From assembly GCA_019400425.1 (NCBI GenBank), contig JAFREE010000037.1:62001-126000 (forward strand): 64,000 nt of DNA, written 5' to 3'. Positions 11,018 to 21,237 of this stretch are shown piece after piece. How positions within the stretch are numbered: the stretch's first letter is position 1; every line of letters starts with the position of its first letter. This DNA comes from Hymenochaete sp. R1. Lineage: Eukaryota > Basidiomycota > Agaricomycetes > Hymenochaetales > Hymenochaetaceae. The notes under the pieces are model-generated. The model saw nothing but the letters and a program-made list of their open reading frames with translations. It was not told where the DNA came from and searched no databases. A program made the position numbers and the translations under genes.

Positions 11018-14000
11018 TCACATTTCAGATATTTGTTTGCCCTTCTCATCTACTACGAGAGCTGGGACATCTGCACGCTCGTTCGAATCCCTGCTGCCAT
11101 CAATCGGTACTTTCAATTCCTGAAGCTTTTCGAACTCGTGAGGAAGCATGATAGCACGGTCAATTGCGACTGGTAGTCCGCGATGTCGTCCTCTAAGCAT
11201 GACAGCTATGATGACCAGCTTCGATGGGGTTGAAAGTGCTTCAGAGAACGAGAAATTGCCCTGTGAAGAGTATTAGGACCACGCGTGCATCGCAACCAAA
11301 ACATGCGACTTACATATGGGACGCCTAAGCTCATTCCTACGCCAGCGTAGGCGGAAATTATTTCAAATACTGGAATCAAATCAGCAACCAGATCAGATCA
11401 AAGACAGTTGAATACGCACGGATGCTGAAGATCGTGAACCACTGGAAATTATTACTGTCAAGGATTTTGCCGCGATCAAAGATACACGCTAAGAAAAGCG
11501 CAAGGACAAGCCACCACATGTCTACGAACATTCCCCATCAACTTCATGGATAAAGAAATGCAGTAATGGTCTCACCGAATGCAAGTTGTCGCCGAGCGTG
11601 CCACGCCAGATAACTACCAACCACTCCGGTATCAGCGCCTTCAATTTCTGGTTCTTCTTCTTCTTCGTCTTCGAAGACACCCAGTGACTTCTCCTCGTAA
11701 ACATTAGTGGCTCTAACACTAGAGCTCCGATGAGAAATATGACTGTTACACGACTTAACAAATAGGACCTTACCTTAACGCAATAGGATCTAATGAGAAC
11801 GATGCATAAGTCAAGACGCTTTGAACCAATAGAGGGCAAAGGCACTTACATACACCTAGGTACATCACAACGAGGTAAAGCATTCTTAACAACCAGTCAG
11901 AGGGCTGAACAAATATGGTGCGATTTGACTCACTGCAAAGCGGGTGCAAGGCCAGAGATAGCTGTGATCACGAGCCCAGCAGCTCGAACCGAAGTCGCTT
12001 GAAGAACACCAATGGCCACTCTCACTCCGGGAGGAATTGAATCGAACGAATCGATACCAAGGCTCAAAGTTTCGAAAGTCACAAAATCCACTGCACTGCA
12101 GATAAAATCAGTTTTCTCGAACTATTTTGCTTTGGAGGGCAGAACGAGAGGGAAAGAGAAAACGCACAAAAGACCAATCACACTTATTAAGAGAATCAAC
12201 GTTTGTTTCTTCGGGAAGAGAAGAGTGTAGCATCGGCGGGGGTGGTCAAGCACAAACTGCAGAGTTTCTTTGACTCTCGCGCTTGGACTCATTTTCATTA
12301 TGATCCAGCTATGATAAAATTGTTCAGAATGAAGGTATTCAGACTGATTTGAATTCTCACATGAAAGCCCTGAGACTGGAAAGGTCGTTTGCTTAGCCTC
12401 GAAAAGAAACCGAACAAAAAAGCACTCACAATATTGGCTATGAAAAAGAAAAGAAAAAGGAAATGAGAAGTACTTCCAATGTTTTAGGACGTGACTCACG
12501 AAGGCCAGATTGCCAGCTAGAATCAAGAATGTGGAAAGAAAAACAAGAGGATAGGCTTGCTGAAACGGGACCATCGCCTGATCAACCAAGGACATCCCGA
12601 GGGTGGTATACACCGATATCACCTGAAAAAAGGAATACCATACGGGATTTACAGGTTGATGGAGGTTTGGAGGTTGGAAATCGTCGTGCCATCTTGGTAT
12701 CGACATATACGGGGCTAAAACGACGAAGCAAACGAGCTGGACTAAGAAATGATACTACATCGCAATTTAGCTAGACGATCAAACGAAAGACGTGTCATCA
12801 TACATACTATTGCAATGGTCCATAGTAGAGCATTCAAAGCGCGAAATTCAACACCCCCAAGTTCCTCCATGTGCTCATCCGTGAGGGAGTAAAACCTATA
12901 TAAATGCACATACAACATCCACTTTATTAGCTGGTCCAAAACAGAGCCAGAAAAGGTACTACGTACTTCGAATTGCGCCCGATCATTGCATTAAATGACT
13001 CTGAAAAGTAACTTAAGGTCTGGCCAAGAGTCATCAAACCTTTTCCATCTTTCGACGCATTACTTTTCGTACGAGACAGAGACAGGCTTCTTTGAGAGTC
13101 CTCTAGTAAAGACGGCCAACACCTTTCCAAGAACTTCCTCAGGAGTGACTTGATATAATAGGTCGGATATGGGAAGCCGCCTAGCCCTCGATTCTTCAAG
13201 TCAAAGGAGACGTTTCGGGTATTGGGTGTATGGATTGGGTATCTTGTTGACTGGCGACGTCTTAGAGGAACACCACCTGGCGGTACGAAGGCTTGAAGGC
13301 AAATATCAGACGAAACAGAGCATGCAACTCACGCATAGGAAGTCACTCACCTCGATCGTCATGAATAATGTTTACTGAAGAGCTGAAGCTAACTCTAGTG
13401 TATCCTCCTGCATTTCTAGGCCTGTCACCCGATGAAGGCCGTTGTTCATTTTCTGCGCTCGCATCATAGACGTCTGCCATATGAACCCTCCTGCCACCCG
13501 GATTGTCACCACCTCCAAATCCGCTGCGATTGACCATCGTCATGGTTGAGCCTCGGCTAAGATTTACTGTCAAAAAATGCAAGTCACAAAGAATCTCATA
13601 AATACCCACCTCGCATCATTGATCATGGTGTCGTCGCGGTCTAAGTCCATAGACATTGCGAGAGGCTCTTCCATTATTGCACCTTCTGGGGTGATTCTCA
13701 CTGGGCCGCGGTCGTGATTATGAGAAGCTGCTGCGTTCACACGACTGTAGGAAGGCGACGCCTTTTCAGAATCCTTCTGACCAGCGGGGGATGGATTCGT
13801 TGTAAAGACACGCGATAACGACCTTCGCCATCGATATCCATCGGTATTCTCGCGAAGCCGCTGCTCTTGCATTTCCTTTCTCTTGGTCATTTCGATATCC
13901 ACAATGCTAGTTAGGTGCTTGACGAAGTACCTCCTGTGCCATGTCAGTCCCGAGCTCAAGGATAGCCTGCAACGACTCACCGGCGAATATAGACCATGAC

Positions 14001-14467
14001 CCATGATACCACAACCTTCAAGGCTCATCAGCAAGCAGCCAAAGAGCAATGCATCGAGCGAACGTACTGGATTGCCCACGGCCGCCAAGAAAATCAACAA
14101 TACTTGTTGAAATACGGTGACCGAACTCAAATCGACCGTCGCGAGACCGCAAACTGTGATGGCACTGACACAGAGGAACAGCGAATCGATATAGGTGACA
14201 GGATTTGAGCCATTGACAGCGAAAAAGATGCCAGAGAAGATCAAGGGTGTGATGGTACTGTTTTAAAGTGTTAGATGGATGAGCTTTAGAGTGCGGCGTC
14301 GATACGTTTAAAAATGGCCGTAGTACTCACAAGAAAAGAAAGTGGATACGAAAGAAGTTAAGATGACTTTCGAATGCCTTCCACGCATTCTGGACCCTAG
14401 TCGTCGTCCTCGTGAGTATAGACATATGCACGGTCGAGCGTCATTCATACCTGGTCCATCCTGACAT
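11018..14467 (-). CDS. TRK1: TRK-type high-affinity potassium transporter
   Basis: Nineteen exons join to 810 residues, starting MSGWTRVQNAWKAFESHLN (14467-14451, 14396-14331, 14257-14068, ...) and ending in 11260-11018. TrkH-family features are present: FTITPLIFSGIFF and the first P-loop AITVCGLATVD, KSVGNP-type NP motif at AAVGNPVVVSW, the cytosolic loop about residues 110-280, EELGGVEFRALNALLW, second P-loop VYTTLGMSLVDQ, ETLQFVLDHPRRCYTLLFP, third P-loop QATSVRAAGLVI, and fourth EIISAYAGVGMSLGVPY. The C-terminus MLRGRHRGLPVAIDRAIML is highly conserved in fungal Trk proteins. It takes up K+ at the plasma membrane. Four exons are very small (17, 16, 15 and 8 bases), yet each is needed to keep frame and family sequence. 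Confidence 0.93.
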
Positions 14468-16210
14468 CGTTGAGTATTCGGATCGCCACGGTTACCGGTT
14501 GAAAGGGGTTGCTGCCCATCCAAGGGTTGGGTAGACAAGGCCATTTTATGGTTCGGTGGCAACTATTATTATGTTCCACGCCGCCTTCGCGAGAGTGGCG
14601 AGTGAGAAAGCGAGAGCGCATGGAGCAAACACGCCGGAAAAACGCCGACGAGCACAGCAGCGCGACGCGTGAAACAGGTGAGGTCCCAGTATCTTTTGCT
14701 ACTTTGCATCACCCACATTAATATTTCCCCATCTAAGTAACAGAAACATATACATATGAGAGTCGCCGAAAGCCTTCAAACAGAATGCTATTTTTAGAGT
14801 TCGTTAAAGGAATAATGTTAGATAGAATGTGGCGAAGGGGTTCGATTCAACAGCCTTCAAGAAAGTCAATTGCAACCTTACCCTCGCCTCCCGGCAACTT
14901 CGTGAGTGTTCAATCTTAGAACGGCTCCACACGTGTAGTTGGATAAATGTACTAAGCAACTCACGAACGGTCCGACTGTTGACCGTCTCGTCTCAAAGTC
15001 TAACCTTCGTCTACCATGGACGACTCGGATATGGCATGCCCTCGCCACATATCGAAAATCACGTTGAATCCTTTCCGCCCCTGGCGTGCTGGTCGCCCAT
15101 CCAAATCCAAATCAGGCCATCTTTGCGACAGATCGCCAGACGACGCACAGCAAGTTAGCTTGAGAGAAGAGGCTTCGATCGTTCGTTCGTTCGTTTGACA
15201 TCATCTTACCCAATGATATTTGGGCCGGAGATGAGATTTTACTACCTGTGGATGAGGGATCTCTTGTCTAATAGCGGCTTCTGAGATTTCATTTCTCGCG
15301 TTGTCAAGGCTGAGTGTAAGGAGCTATTGGACCTGCATCGGGCGGCTCCTTATATCCCTGTCGCTCTTGTTTGATTATATACTTGAAGAACTATTGATTC
15401 AGAGAGTTTGAGTTAGTTAATTCCCCCGAGCTCCGCGAACATAGACACTCACCGGATCCAGCCCAGGTCATTCAGTCAAAAACCCAGGACTAATCGTAAG
15501 AACTATCTGATCCGGAAGTCGCGTTCATCTTGTCATGAACATTGTAAAACGACCCCGCCCTTGATGGAGGGTAAACGTAAACCAAAGTTATGAAACTGAG
15601 CTTGAGAAGCATCGTCGCTATGGATATGTAGGAAGGGTGAAGTCATGGGCGCCCTTCGTCCTACTAAGGCATGACCGGTGCGCCATTATGTGTGCTAAAA
15701 TAATGTCCTTATGCAGTACTACTACTGCAATGTAACTTTTGAGAGTTGCTGAACGTCGGGTGAACGAGGCTTGATTAGCATCGCGTGCTGGTAAGCATAA
15801 AAGTGCGAAAGGTCTGAAACCACCACCATCAACGAAGAAGAATAGCGCAGTAGAGGAACGTGAAAATAGTCGTGGGAATCGCCGCGGTTGACGACCCTCG
15901 TCCGCTTTGCTTCCATCGTTTCCTTCCCTTCCAAGGGCGTGTTGTTGCCGCATTCCCTGCGAAAGATTTCATATCGGAAGAGCACTTACAAAATAAAGAT
16001 GTTAAAACGAGAGTCCGGGTCGTGGCCTTGCTCCTCTTCGACCTCCTTCAGGCCGTTGCTCTGGCAGCTTAAACATCTTGCGGCTTGCTTTCCTTCGTAA
16101 TTAATTCGAGACACACTCCCTTTGATCTTTCAGCATTCTCACTTTCTTTCACTTTCGGCTGGACCTTGGGTTTTCGTTCTGTTTGTTTTTGAAGAGTGAA
16201 TCATACAAAC
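14468..16210. other. Long intergenic region
   Basis: Divergent upstream space between TRK1 (minus) and the membrane protein at 16211 (plus). Open frames at 14829-15198 (plus) and 15618-15985 (minus) lack splice support and family signal. No structural RNA recognised. Confidence 0.4.
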
Positions 16211-18397
16211 ATGATTTCGAGATGGCGACGAGCGAATGCAGATATTTGGATATGGTTAAAAACCATGGTGAGCTGTTTTTTATGAAGTGAAAAGGGGGAG
16301 CGAATGCTGAGACCATCGTGCAGTACCTTCGTATAACCATCACCAAAGTCACCAGTGAGCTACGTCATTCAAGGAATGTTAAAACATCTTACGAACTTCA
16401 TTATAGTACTCTTCTTCCTTTTCTCCTTCGGACACTGCTTTACGCACACCATCGTGCAGTCTATCCTCTTTTCCTTCGACCAAGATGCATATTCGCGAGT
16501 CTCGAGCATCGTGACAGCCGCACAGGTTCCATCGAACGAAGTCGCATGGCTTACTCGACCAAACGGAGACTTCATATTGAGGCTTTGCAATCACGTTCCA
16601 GTGACGAAGGAGCACCAAGATTTGTGCGAGCCTATCTTCGATTCTCAAGGGGGTTCCCTTGCAGTGCCACCGGGCTTCAAGCGAATAGTAAGAGACGTGG
16701 TTTTTGCTTTGATACCCCAAGCTGAATGGCCTTGAATGAACAGAATTCACCCGCGAATATCAACGAAATGGCTCTCGTGGACCCTGTTGTGGACCATGGA
16801 GAAGTATCTGGCGTCAACTTTACTTCTCCCTCGATCGCCAGTGGGTCGGAAGTATTTCTTAATGGACAATGCACTCGGGTGTTATTGTATGCTAGTCAAG
16901 TGTCAGCTTCTTCCATTCCTCTCCTTTGCAGAAAACAAACAAGCTCAACCTGATCAGGCTGAAGAATTCCAAGCGAGAAGAGCTGGCTCTTATCGGTTCC
17001 GAGTTTTGGTTGCTTGGAATTTCTGTATATGCTGTGAGTGCAGCGATAGAAGCATGACTGAGATGCTACAGGACTAACTTGACTTTCCCAGATTATGTAT
17101 GATTCGATTCCGCATCTGTGAGTACCCACCTAACTGTTTGTTTGCTGGCCGTCCTAGTTGATCGAGAATATAGTATTGCAGGGTTCTGTATGCGAGCACT
17201 CTCAACCGGCTGGTCGGGATATGAGATATGGCGCACGACTGATATCCATCGACGATTTGAGGTACTGATAACAGACGGCCCGTGTCAAGTTGATCTATTT
17301 CCAAACTATTTCCATGATCGTCTGTCGGTCCAAATCGCGGACCTCGTACTGAACTTTGTCGCGTTTGCACTATCGGCGTTTCTCGTCCGGAACTTGACTT
17401 TGGTTGGTCTCCCCTTCCTGACACATAAATAATTGTTAGTTAATATAGATTTCCTAGAGGTACAGTAGATGCATGTTCAAGCGAGTCGGCGCACCGGCGC
17501 ACCTCGTTAAACTCTATCGTGCAAGTCGAATTTCCGTACATGGCCTGGTTTTCCTACTGACGCCTTTCTGAAGTTTTTCCTTGGTGTTTTCGTTTGTCTG
17601 CAGATGTCTGGATATCTTCTCGTCGCTTCAACTTCCCTTTGGGTCGATCAGTTGTTCAATGGGACCCTGGTGAATATCTCGACCCATAATAATGCGTATG
17701 AAGCGTCTTTCATACTTCTACTCGTGGTAAGCTCTCTGCAAAGATACTTCTTCCCACAAATACATACGGACTTACTAGATTTCTAGTTCCTTATCCCATG
17801 GATCACAATGGTAAATATCGCGTCCAGAAATACTTTTCGTATTCATGTTTGGGGCTGAAAGGTACTGTGACCAGGGTTGGTTCGCTGTTCGGCAAGAACT
17901 GCGCCGCACTATGGGAGCTTTTCTATTGCTAGGCGCGGCGTATGTTGTGGGGTGGGGCATCCTCTACTACAGCCAGGTCTTCCGCTGGACCTGGGTGCAA
18001 TGGCCTTTCTTCGCGTGCCTATCTGTTGCAGCGCAGATAGTTCAGTTGTCTAGTGTCGTCCTTGGTATATTCTGCCTTCGCAACTTCAATAAGGGGCTTA
18101 AACAGTACCGTAAGTCTGGATCTTTCATGTGTATTATCAAGAGGTCATTCGGGAGTATATTTACTTATTCTCGTCCCACCAGTTCACGTTGATAATATGC
18201 TGGCCCGTGCCGACTTCGAGCCTGAGGTATTCCCTAACGCAGTTGCCAGAGACCCGGAAAAGCAGATCTATAAGATTGATTTCCGCGAAGTTTGGCTGGA
18301 TACGCAGAGCATTCAGGTCGATGAAGATAAAACGAAGAGCGTTTGGGGCGTTGATGAATCAAAGTTAGGAGGGCGCATGGAGTCTGAGCGGGATTGA
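16211..18397 (+). CDS. Multi-transmembrane protein of an unnamed agaricomycete family (paralogue A)
   Basis: Twelve exons give 516 residues: 16211-16267, 16324-16354, 16407-16687, 16744-16878, 16932-17033, 17092-17117, 17174-17402, 17458-17520, 17574-17726, 17787-17810, 17875-18109, 18183-18397. It starts MISRWRRANADIWIWLKTM. Landmarks are IMYDSIPHL, MFKRVGAPAHLVKLYR, STSLWVDQLFNG, GWFAVRQELRR and FCLRNFNKGLKQYL, all matched by the gene at 23423-26068 (VLNESIPHM, SFKRVGLSKEMN, GSAMWVDTICN, GWIAIRKEHH, CRLNFGHGLPKYL). About seven helices. The junction after 17520 needs a GC-AG intron (GCAAGT donor). The donor at 16878 is the least certain. Function unknown; no Pfam name recalled with confidence. 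Confidence 0.75.
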
Positions 18398-18947
18398 AGG
18401 CGTCAGGACGGACTACCTAGTAGAAGAATGTCAAATTGCGCAGTCGATACCCAATACTTTGGTGGACATTGCGTTGAGGGTTTGTTGATGATACATTAGA
18501 TTGAGATGTATGGGGCTTATCATCCCCCTATCTTATTATAGTATCAAGAAGGCTAACCTCGTTAGGAGAGATACACATACGGAGCAGCCGCAGCAATGAT
18601 ATTGCAGCCATCTACGCGACTTCTTTGTTCCCCTCTGGCCATATGCTCCCCAGCCATCAAGTTTCCTATCGTTCACATGCACATGAGCTGTAATTGAGGG
18701 ATCCTTATTGGTGTCTAAATTTGACGACGCCCAACCTTGAACCTATAAAAGACTCGCATGAGCGATATTCCATCACCAGCGAAAGCGATACACAAAGCCC
18801 ACTTACCAACTTACCAAATAAACAACTCCCGAACCTTCACATTAACCTTGTACGTTTCTCGATATTGGCGTTAATGCCATTCTCTCACGTACTTCCATCA
18901 CCCTTTTCTCAGAACCTGCGAAGCTACGAAGCTCTGCAAACAGAAAC
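18398..18947. other. Intergenic; promoter and leader of the Cys-rich peptide gene
   Basis: Contains TATAAAA at 18744-18750 and a likely leader with an intron (GTACGT near 18850 to TTTCTCAG ending 18912). Nothing else seen. Confidence 0.4.
18744..18750 (+). promoter_or_regulatory. TATA box (TATAAAA)
   Basis: TATAAAA about 200 bases upstream of the ATG at 18948, with a presumed 5' UTR intron between, which brings the spliced leader to an ordinary length. Confidence 0.45.
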
Positions 18948-19085
18948 ATGAGCGGAACCAGTGAGACAGTATGCCGACCCTCCTTTCAATGTCCGTAGTG
19001 TACAAAGTGTTCACAGTTGGTTTTCTCATAGTGCGCCTGCGGCGAAAAGCTAGTTTGCGATTGCGGTGGTGCCAAGAAGAAATAA
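18948..19085 (+). CDS. Very small Cys-rich peptide, metallothionein-like
   Basis: Two exons, 18948-18968 and 19032-19085, flank a 63-base GTATGC..ATAG intron and encode 24 residues: MSGTSET then CACGEKLVCDCGGAKKK. The two Cys-x-Cys pairs and the Lys-rich end resemble short fungal metallothioneins, which bind copper or other soft metals. It has four cysteines, fewer than the seven of classic mushroom and Neurospora metallothioneins, so metal binding is an inference. Gene-like context supports it: TATA box, leader intron, good ATG and exact frame across the coding intron. Too short for ordinary gene finders. Confidence 0.45.
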
Positions 19086-19301
19086 AGGTCGACGATGCCC
19101 CTTTTCCATTGACCTCAGAGATGGGAAGGGTGTTTCAGGAGAGGGGCGTTTGGTAGTGAAGGAGGGCATTTGATCTTTCGCTCCAATCTACCATGTAACT
19201 GAAATCATGTTTGGCAAACCTATGAATAAATGTTGTGACGACACGTTCGCGTTCGTCTGCAATCGGAAGCATGTTAGGAGGAACGTGAAGTCATCGACTT
19301 A

Positions 19302-19368
19302 GGCCCTGTTCGGTGCGCGCGTTTTGGGGCAAAAAGCGCTTTTGCGTTTGCGTGCCGAGTTCCCACGG
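19302..19368 (+). repeat. Left terminal inverted repeat of the Harbinger-like MITE
   Basis: Begins GGCCCTGTTCGG and ends GAGTTCCCACGG; its reverse complement is at 19878-19945. Confidence 0.85.
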
Positions 19369-19877
19369 CGCAAACGCGTCGAAACGCAAAAGTGGGTGTT
19401 CGGTGCAACCACTTTTGCTTGCCTCCCACAGCAGGACGGGCGACCGGGCACTGGCAATATCTCACCACAAAAAATAGATAAAACCACAAAAATATTTATG
19501 CATATTTATACCTTTATAATCTGGGTGTCTATGCAGTTTTAAAGCAAACCGACGAGAATTGTGGGTTCTACATGGCACCGAATGCAAAAATTGGGTGTTT
19601 GAAGACTCATCTGCATCTTTCGAAAGCTTACACAGAACACAATTCTTAAGCTTTCTGTGCAGAAATGAATCTATCCGAAAGTTCAGAGGCAGGGGTATCT
19701 ACCGAATTTTTTCTAGGATGACTTTGTTTGTTGCATTTAGTAGAAATGTACATATGACTCTAAAACAGAGGGGAAGGAAAGATGAATCAACTTTGCCCTC
19801 CTCTCTCGCGCGCTCTTGCAATATCCCCGAGTTGCCTCGTTTCTGCTTTATGGCCTCTCCCGTACTTCCCGGACTCA

Positions 19878-19945
19878 CCGTGGGAACTCGGCACGCAAAC
19901 GCAAAAGCGCTTTTTGGCCCCAAAACGCGCGCACCGAACAGGGCC
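19878..19945 (-). repeat. Right terminal inverted repeat of the Harbinger-like MITE
   Basis: Reverse complement of 19302-19368 with one extra base in a C run. Confidence 0.85.
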
Positions 19946-19956
19946 TTACTTTGTTA

Positions 19957-20126
19957 CAGTGTTTCCTGAAAACCTTTGCAGTAGAGTCGCGCAAAAAAAA
20001 AAAAAAAGTAGCCGAGGCGCGACTTCCCACGCTTCAGAGAGAGCTCAACCGCCGAAAATACAGGTAGTAAAGTCTCGCTCACCCCGTTTTTGGAAAGCAC
20101 GTCGATCACCTGCGATGTGGGGATTT
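19957..20126 (+). repeat. Left arm of the 172-bp palindrome
   Basis: Identical in reverse complement to 20269-20438; starts CAGTGTTTCC and contains a 15-base A run. Confidence 0.9.
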
Positions 20127-20268
20127 CTGGGTGGGCAAACCATCGAGGTGCGAAAAAACAACAACTTTCCATAGGACTTGCAAAGATTTTATACATTAAT
20201 GGTGATGTATCATGATATTAAAATCCATAAAGACTAGTTTGAAGTGAGAAAAAGCAAGTTGAATAAGA

Positions 20269-20438
20269 AAATCCCCACATCGCAGGTGATCGACGTGCTT
20301 TCCAAAAACGGGGTGAGCGAGACTTTACTACCTGTATTTTCGGCGGTTGAGCTCTCTCTGAAGCGTGGGAAGTCGCGCCTCGGCTACTTTTTTTTTTTTT
20401 TTGCGCGACTCTACTGCAAAGGTTTTCAGGAAACACTG
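20269..20438 (-). repeat. Right arm of the 172-bp palindrome
   Basis: Reverse complement of 19957-20126; contains a 15-base T run and ends GGAAACACTG. Confidence 0.9.
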
Positions 20439-20440
20439 TA

Positions 20441-20800
20441 GGACATGGCGAAGGATTCTTGCCGCCTCGCCGGCGTCGCCGCGGCGGGGAACAGGCATCG
20501 TGACCCAGTCGCGTACTTTGCCGGCTACGTCTCCGTAGGCTGTTCGAACGTGAGTCGAATAAACGATCGTGCACGCGCACGACAGATGCGCAAAATGAGC
20601 ACGGGATGGGGCAAGATGGCGATGCTGTGATTCTCGTCCCTAGGCCTGGAGTGGTTTGCGAACGAGACAGAGTGGCGAACGTATAAAGGAGAAGCTTCGG
20701 ACTTGTGGTCCGATTTTCTATCCATCCCGTTCGTCATCAAGTGCGAACTCCTCGTCGTCGACAGCAGCAGCGACGACAACCACGAGCAATAACAAGGACG
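20441..20800. other. GC-rich flank and promoter region
   Basis: Contains TATAAA at 20682-20687, about 115 bases before the ATG at 20801. No coding exon assigned. Confidence 0.4.
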
Positions 20801-21055
20801 ATGGGCAGCGAAGGAAAGAGCAAGATCGCCGCATTTGGTGCCATGCTCACACGGAAACTAAGCCGGGACGGAGCCCCAGTTCATTCGGCCGACGACGTTG
20901 CTCGTCATTCACCGTCGAACATGGGGACCAAACCGACCGTATACGGCAGCAAAGCCAATGATGAAGCGGAGAGAGGGAGCTTGGAACACTATACAGGCGA
21001 GTTCTGCTTTAGATCTACTCTTATCTTGCGTCGAAGGGCCGGCGGTAAGAGATAA
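20801..21055 (+). CDS. Small hypothetical protein, or 5' exon of the DUF3602 gene
   Basis: An 84-codon frame after a TATA box starts MGSEGKSKIAAFGAMLTRKL and continues SADDVARHSPSNMGTKPT. Composition is coding-like and unrelated to its neighbours. Near its end a donor-like GTAAGA (after 21043) could splice to an acceptor CCTTAG ending at 21230. That would put the downstream DUF3602 frame in phase (adding Ala-Pro-Thr before its Met), so it may be an alternative first exon rather than a separate gene. Confidence 0.35.
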   Translation: MGSEGKSKIAAFGAMLTRKLSRDGAPVHSADDVARHSPSNMGTKPTVYGSKANDEAERGSLEHYTGEFCFRSTLILRRRAGGKR

Positions 21056-21237
21056 GACTCTCGGGAACGCGGCAGCTGTCGTGCAGAGATAAGCACGACT
21101 GACTGACTGGCACTGGCCTATCGTCGTCATTGACACTCTCCGTTGAACTGAACTGAACTGCTGCTTATCGCTCAATACAAATACTCATTCAGCTCCTCTT
21201 TGACACACATTTGTATTTCTTTTCCTTAGCTCCGACT

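Larger units (their letters stand above)
19302..19945. mobile_element. PIF/Harbinger-like MITE with 67-bp inverted repeats
   Basis: Terminal inverted repeats span 19302-19368 and 19878-19945; they start GGCCCTGTTCGGTGCGCGCG and match throughout except for one inserted base. The element is flanked by TTA at 19299-19301 and 19946-19948. A three-base TTA target duplication and a GGCCCTGTTCGG-type end are characteristic of PIF/Harbinger (Tourist-type) elements. At 644 bp with no transposase frame it is non-autonomous. Confidence 0.8.
19957..20438. mobile_element. Tc1/mariner-like fold-back MITE with 170-bp perfect arms
   Basis: Bases 19955-20126 are the reverse complement of 20269-20440 over 172 bases with no mismatch I can see, including a run of 15 A matched by 15 T. 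The ends read TA-CAGTGTTTCCTG, so the outermost TA pairs (19955-19956, 20439-20440) fit the TA target duplication and the CAGT start fits Tc1/mariner (pogo-like) ends. The 142-base centre has no open frame. It begins nine bases after the Harbinger-like element ends. Confidence 0.78.

Noticed and set aside
14839..14850. GGTTCGATTC resembling a tRNA B box
   Set aside because: No A box or foldable cloverleaf upstream; likely chance.
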